From NCBI GenBank assembly GCA_029260675.1, contig JAJDCV010000173.1, positions 1 through 17,717 on the forward strand: a DNA stretch of 17,717 nt, read 5' to 3'. Positions 16,209 to 17,717 of the stretch are shown here, one piece after another; the stretch's first letter is position 1; the number at the start of each line of letters is the position of its first letter. A program made the translations under genes and the position numbers. The stretch comes from Phycisphaeraceae bacterium. Its GTDB lineage: Bacteria; Planctomycetota; Phycisphaerae; Phycisphaerales; Phycisphaeraceae. The notes beneath the pieces are model-generated. The model made no database searches. It was given only the letters and a program-made list of their open reading frames with translations, and was not told where the DNA came from.

Positions 16209-17717
16209 CTAAGTGTTGCGCCTCATCAACACGCCGGTTGCCGCGGTGATAAGCACCAAAATGCTCGCCGGCTCGGGGATCGGGACGGTCTGGATGATCA
16301 GGTTGTCCAGCGCATCGACGTCGTCGAAGAACTGAAGTCCCAGGCTCTCCGCGGAGACGGCGAACGTGAACGTGCCGTCGAAATCGGTGATGAACAGGTC
16401 CGCGGTGGAGAGGCCGAACTGGCCGAGGGTGGGCGACCGTGAGGCGAGGCTGAACATCGCCAGGTCCGTATCGAAACCGAAGATCGAATCGATCCCGCTG
16501 AACAACCCACCGGCGTTGATGTCGAATCGCATGTCGTCCTCGTCGAGCGTGGTGGAGATAAAAATGTCGCCGATCTCGACATCCGCTGCGCCGCGCACGC
16601 CCGGCGAGATCGAGGGCCGGAACATCGCCAGCGCGTTGATGGTGTCCCCTTCGAGCAGGCCCATCTCGGTGAATGTGGCGAACTCGCCGCCCAACGACAA
16701 CTCGCTTCTGTAGATGGCGGTGGCGCCCGGGACATCGGTACTGAAGTAGGTATCGAAGTTGCCCCCGGTCCCCAGGCGGTCACCCCCGACACGGGGCCGG
16801 GCAACGTTGCCATCGTCGTTATGCTCAAGGATCGGGCTGTCGAGGCTGGAGAACGCGGTCGAAGGCAGCGCCGCGTCGGTCCACATATCCAGGAAACTAA
16901 GGTTGTCGTTGCTGGCATCCCCGGGCGCGACCACGACCCCGGGCCCTACAAACGAGCCCATGCCCATGGTTTCCTGGTTGATGAACAACGAGTTGGTCTT
17001 GTGGGTACGCGCGTTGGTCAGCCCCTGGTAGGTGGCCTTGAAAACGTCGGAAGCGCCCTGCCTCCGGCCGAGTTGCTGGTTGGCCGCCGTGGTGGCCGTC
17101 CCGATGCTCGCGCTCGTGACCGAAAAGAACAGGTCGGCGTTGATGGTGTCGGCGCCGGTACTCATGGCGGTGATGTTGGGCTTGCCGGCCCCGTCGAGCT
17201 TCATCGCTTTCTCGTCGATGTACGTGGCGTTGCTGGCGGTGAGGTGCGTGCGGAATACGGCCTTAGACTGTAGACCGTCCTGCCCATCACTGAGCGTCGC
17301 GGCCGCGCCGGGTTGCATCTGGGGGATCGACCCGATCGACGATTCGTGGCGTACGGCGGTCGCCGGCGCACCGGTGGAGTTGCCGTCGGCCCCGAAGAGC
17401 ATCCCCTTGGCGACCGCCGCGATGACCGGGGCCTTGCTGGGCGCGTACAGCGTCAGCCGGCCGTTGTTGTTCGCGCCGGCGTTCTGCGGGGTGAAGTCCC
17501 AGAACTGACCGAAACGGTTGAGTATGTCGGTCCCGATGATGCGGTCACTAATCACGGCGTTCGTGGAATCGGTCGTGGGAGCGCCGGTATCAATCAGGAC
17601 ATTGGCCGCGCCGGTGTTGATGCCCATGTCCGGGATGTTGATGATACCGTACGGACGCGGGGTCGAGGACGGCATACGGATGTTCTGCGTCAGATGAACC
17701 GCGGTGGCGGGCCCGGC
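16209..17717 (-). CDS. PEP-CTERM anchored exported protein with aspartyl-protease-like N-terminal part, 5' end outside window
   Basis: 503 codons are visible and the frame stays open to the right edge, so the ATG at 17675 is probably internal. The C-terminus PIPEPASILVLITAATGVLM followed by RRNT is a standard PEP-CTERM tail: a PEP motif, one hydrophobic helix and arginines, recognised by exosortase for cutting and surface attachment. The start of the visible part (NVLIDTGAPTTDS, then RIIGTDILNRFGQFWDF, then GRLTLYAPSK) resembles the closing part of a retropepsin/pepsin-like fold. IIG stands for its hydrophobic-hydrophobic-Gly psi loop. The middle (about residues 90-460) is Asn/Thr/Gly-rich, beta-type sequence without a recognised domain. 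The PEP-CTERM call is firm; the protease-like call is tentative because the true catalytic DTG may lie upstream. Confidence 0.85.
   Translation of the reverse strand, partial: AGPATAVHLTQNIRMPSSTPRPYGIINIPDMGINTGAANVLIDTGAPTTDSTNAVISDRIIGTDILNRFGQFWDFTPQNAGANNNGRLTLYAPSKAPVIAAVAKGMLFGADGNSTGAPATAVRHESSIGSIPQMQPGAAATLSDGQDGLQSKAVFRTHLTASNATYIDEKAMKLDGAGKPNITAMSTGADTINADLFFSVTSASIGTATTAANQQLGRRQGASDVFKATYQGLTNARTHKTNSLFINQETMGMGSFVGPGVVVAPGDASNDNLSFLDMWTDAALPSTAFSSLDSPILEHNDDGNVARPRVGGDRLGTGGNFDTYFSTDVPGATAIYRSELSLGGEFATFTEMGLLEGDTINALAMFRPSISPGVRGAADVEIGDIFISTTLDEDDMRFDINAGGLFSGIDSIFGFDTDLAMFSLASRSPTLGQFGLSTADLFITDFDGTFTFAVSAESLGLQFFDDVDALDNLIIQTVPIPEPASILVLITAATGVLMRRNT

Noticed and set aside
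17575..17640. DTGA in the PEP-CTERM protein as the catalytic aspartate motif
   Set aside because: Only about 18 residues separate it from the IIG psi-loop-like motif, too few for a retropepsin lobe. I treat it as part of the fold at most.

Overview
The window is GC-rich bacterial DNA that reads best as a Planctomycetes chromosome, probably Phycisphaerae-like. The inference rests on four things: an alternative complex III (act) cluster, a fused aroD-aroE gene, a PEP-CTERM protein with a planctomycete-style exported beta-rich body, and many genes without a clear Shine-Dalgarno. Taxonomy is inferred from gene content only; no rRNA or other marker lies in the window. No tRNA, rRNA, CRISPR array, transposase or phage gene was seen.

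Layout. (1) Positions 1-5803, minus strand: the front of an act operon in the order actA-actB-actC-actD, with overlaps or gaps of a few bases; actD runs off the left edge. Together these make a quinol:electron-acceptor oxidoreductase that replaces cytochrome bc1: a pentahaem cytochrome, an exported Fe-S/molybdopterin-like subunit, an NrfD-type membrane subunit and a small membrane subunit. (2) 5804-6307: a gene-free stretch with a candidate act promoter and a sharply AT-rich tract. (3) 6308-10380, plus strand: a parvulin/SurA-like foldase and a YraN-family gene 6 bases apart, then, after a short gap with a hairpin and a Shine-Dalgarno, a GH9 glucanase translationally coupled (ATGA overlap) to an atypical NodB-fold lipoprotein. 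The last pair looks like a small polysaccharide-degrading operon. (4) 10570-12177, minus: a bifunctional 3-dehydroquinate dehydratase/shikimate dehydrogenase. (5) 12356-14294, minus: an exported protein with two dimeric alpha/beta-barrel (DUF1330-like) repeats, a nested perfect inverted repeat, a terminator, a 64-residue membrane or exported miniprotein and a MarR regulator. A palindrome sits on the miniprotein's probable promoter. (6) 14388-14635, minus: a possible small basic protein with its own weak terminator. (7) 14830-16176, plus: a DUF1015 protein. (8) 16209-17717, minus: a PEP-CTERM protein, open at the right edge, whose N-terminal visible part resembles the end of a retropepsin-like aspartyl-protease fold.

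Most of the window is recognisable housekeeping and respiratory material. The least explained parts are the MarR/miniprotein/palindrome unit, the nested inverted repeat, the GH9-NodB pair with altered catalytic motifs, and the combination of a protease-like fold with a PEP-CTERM tail.
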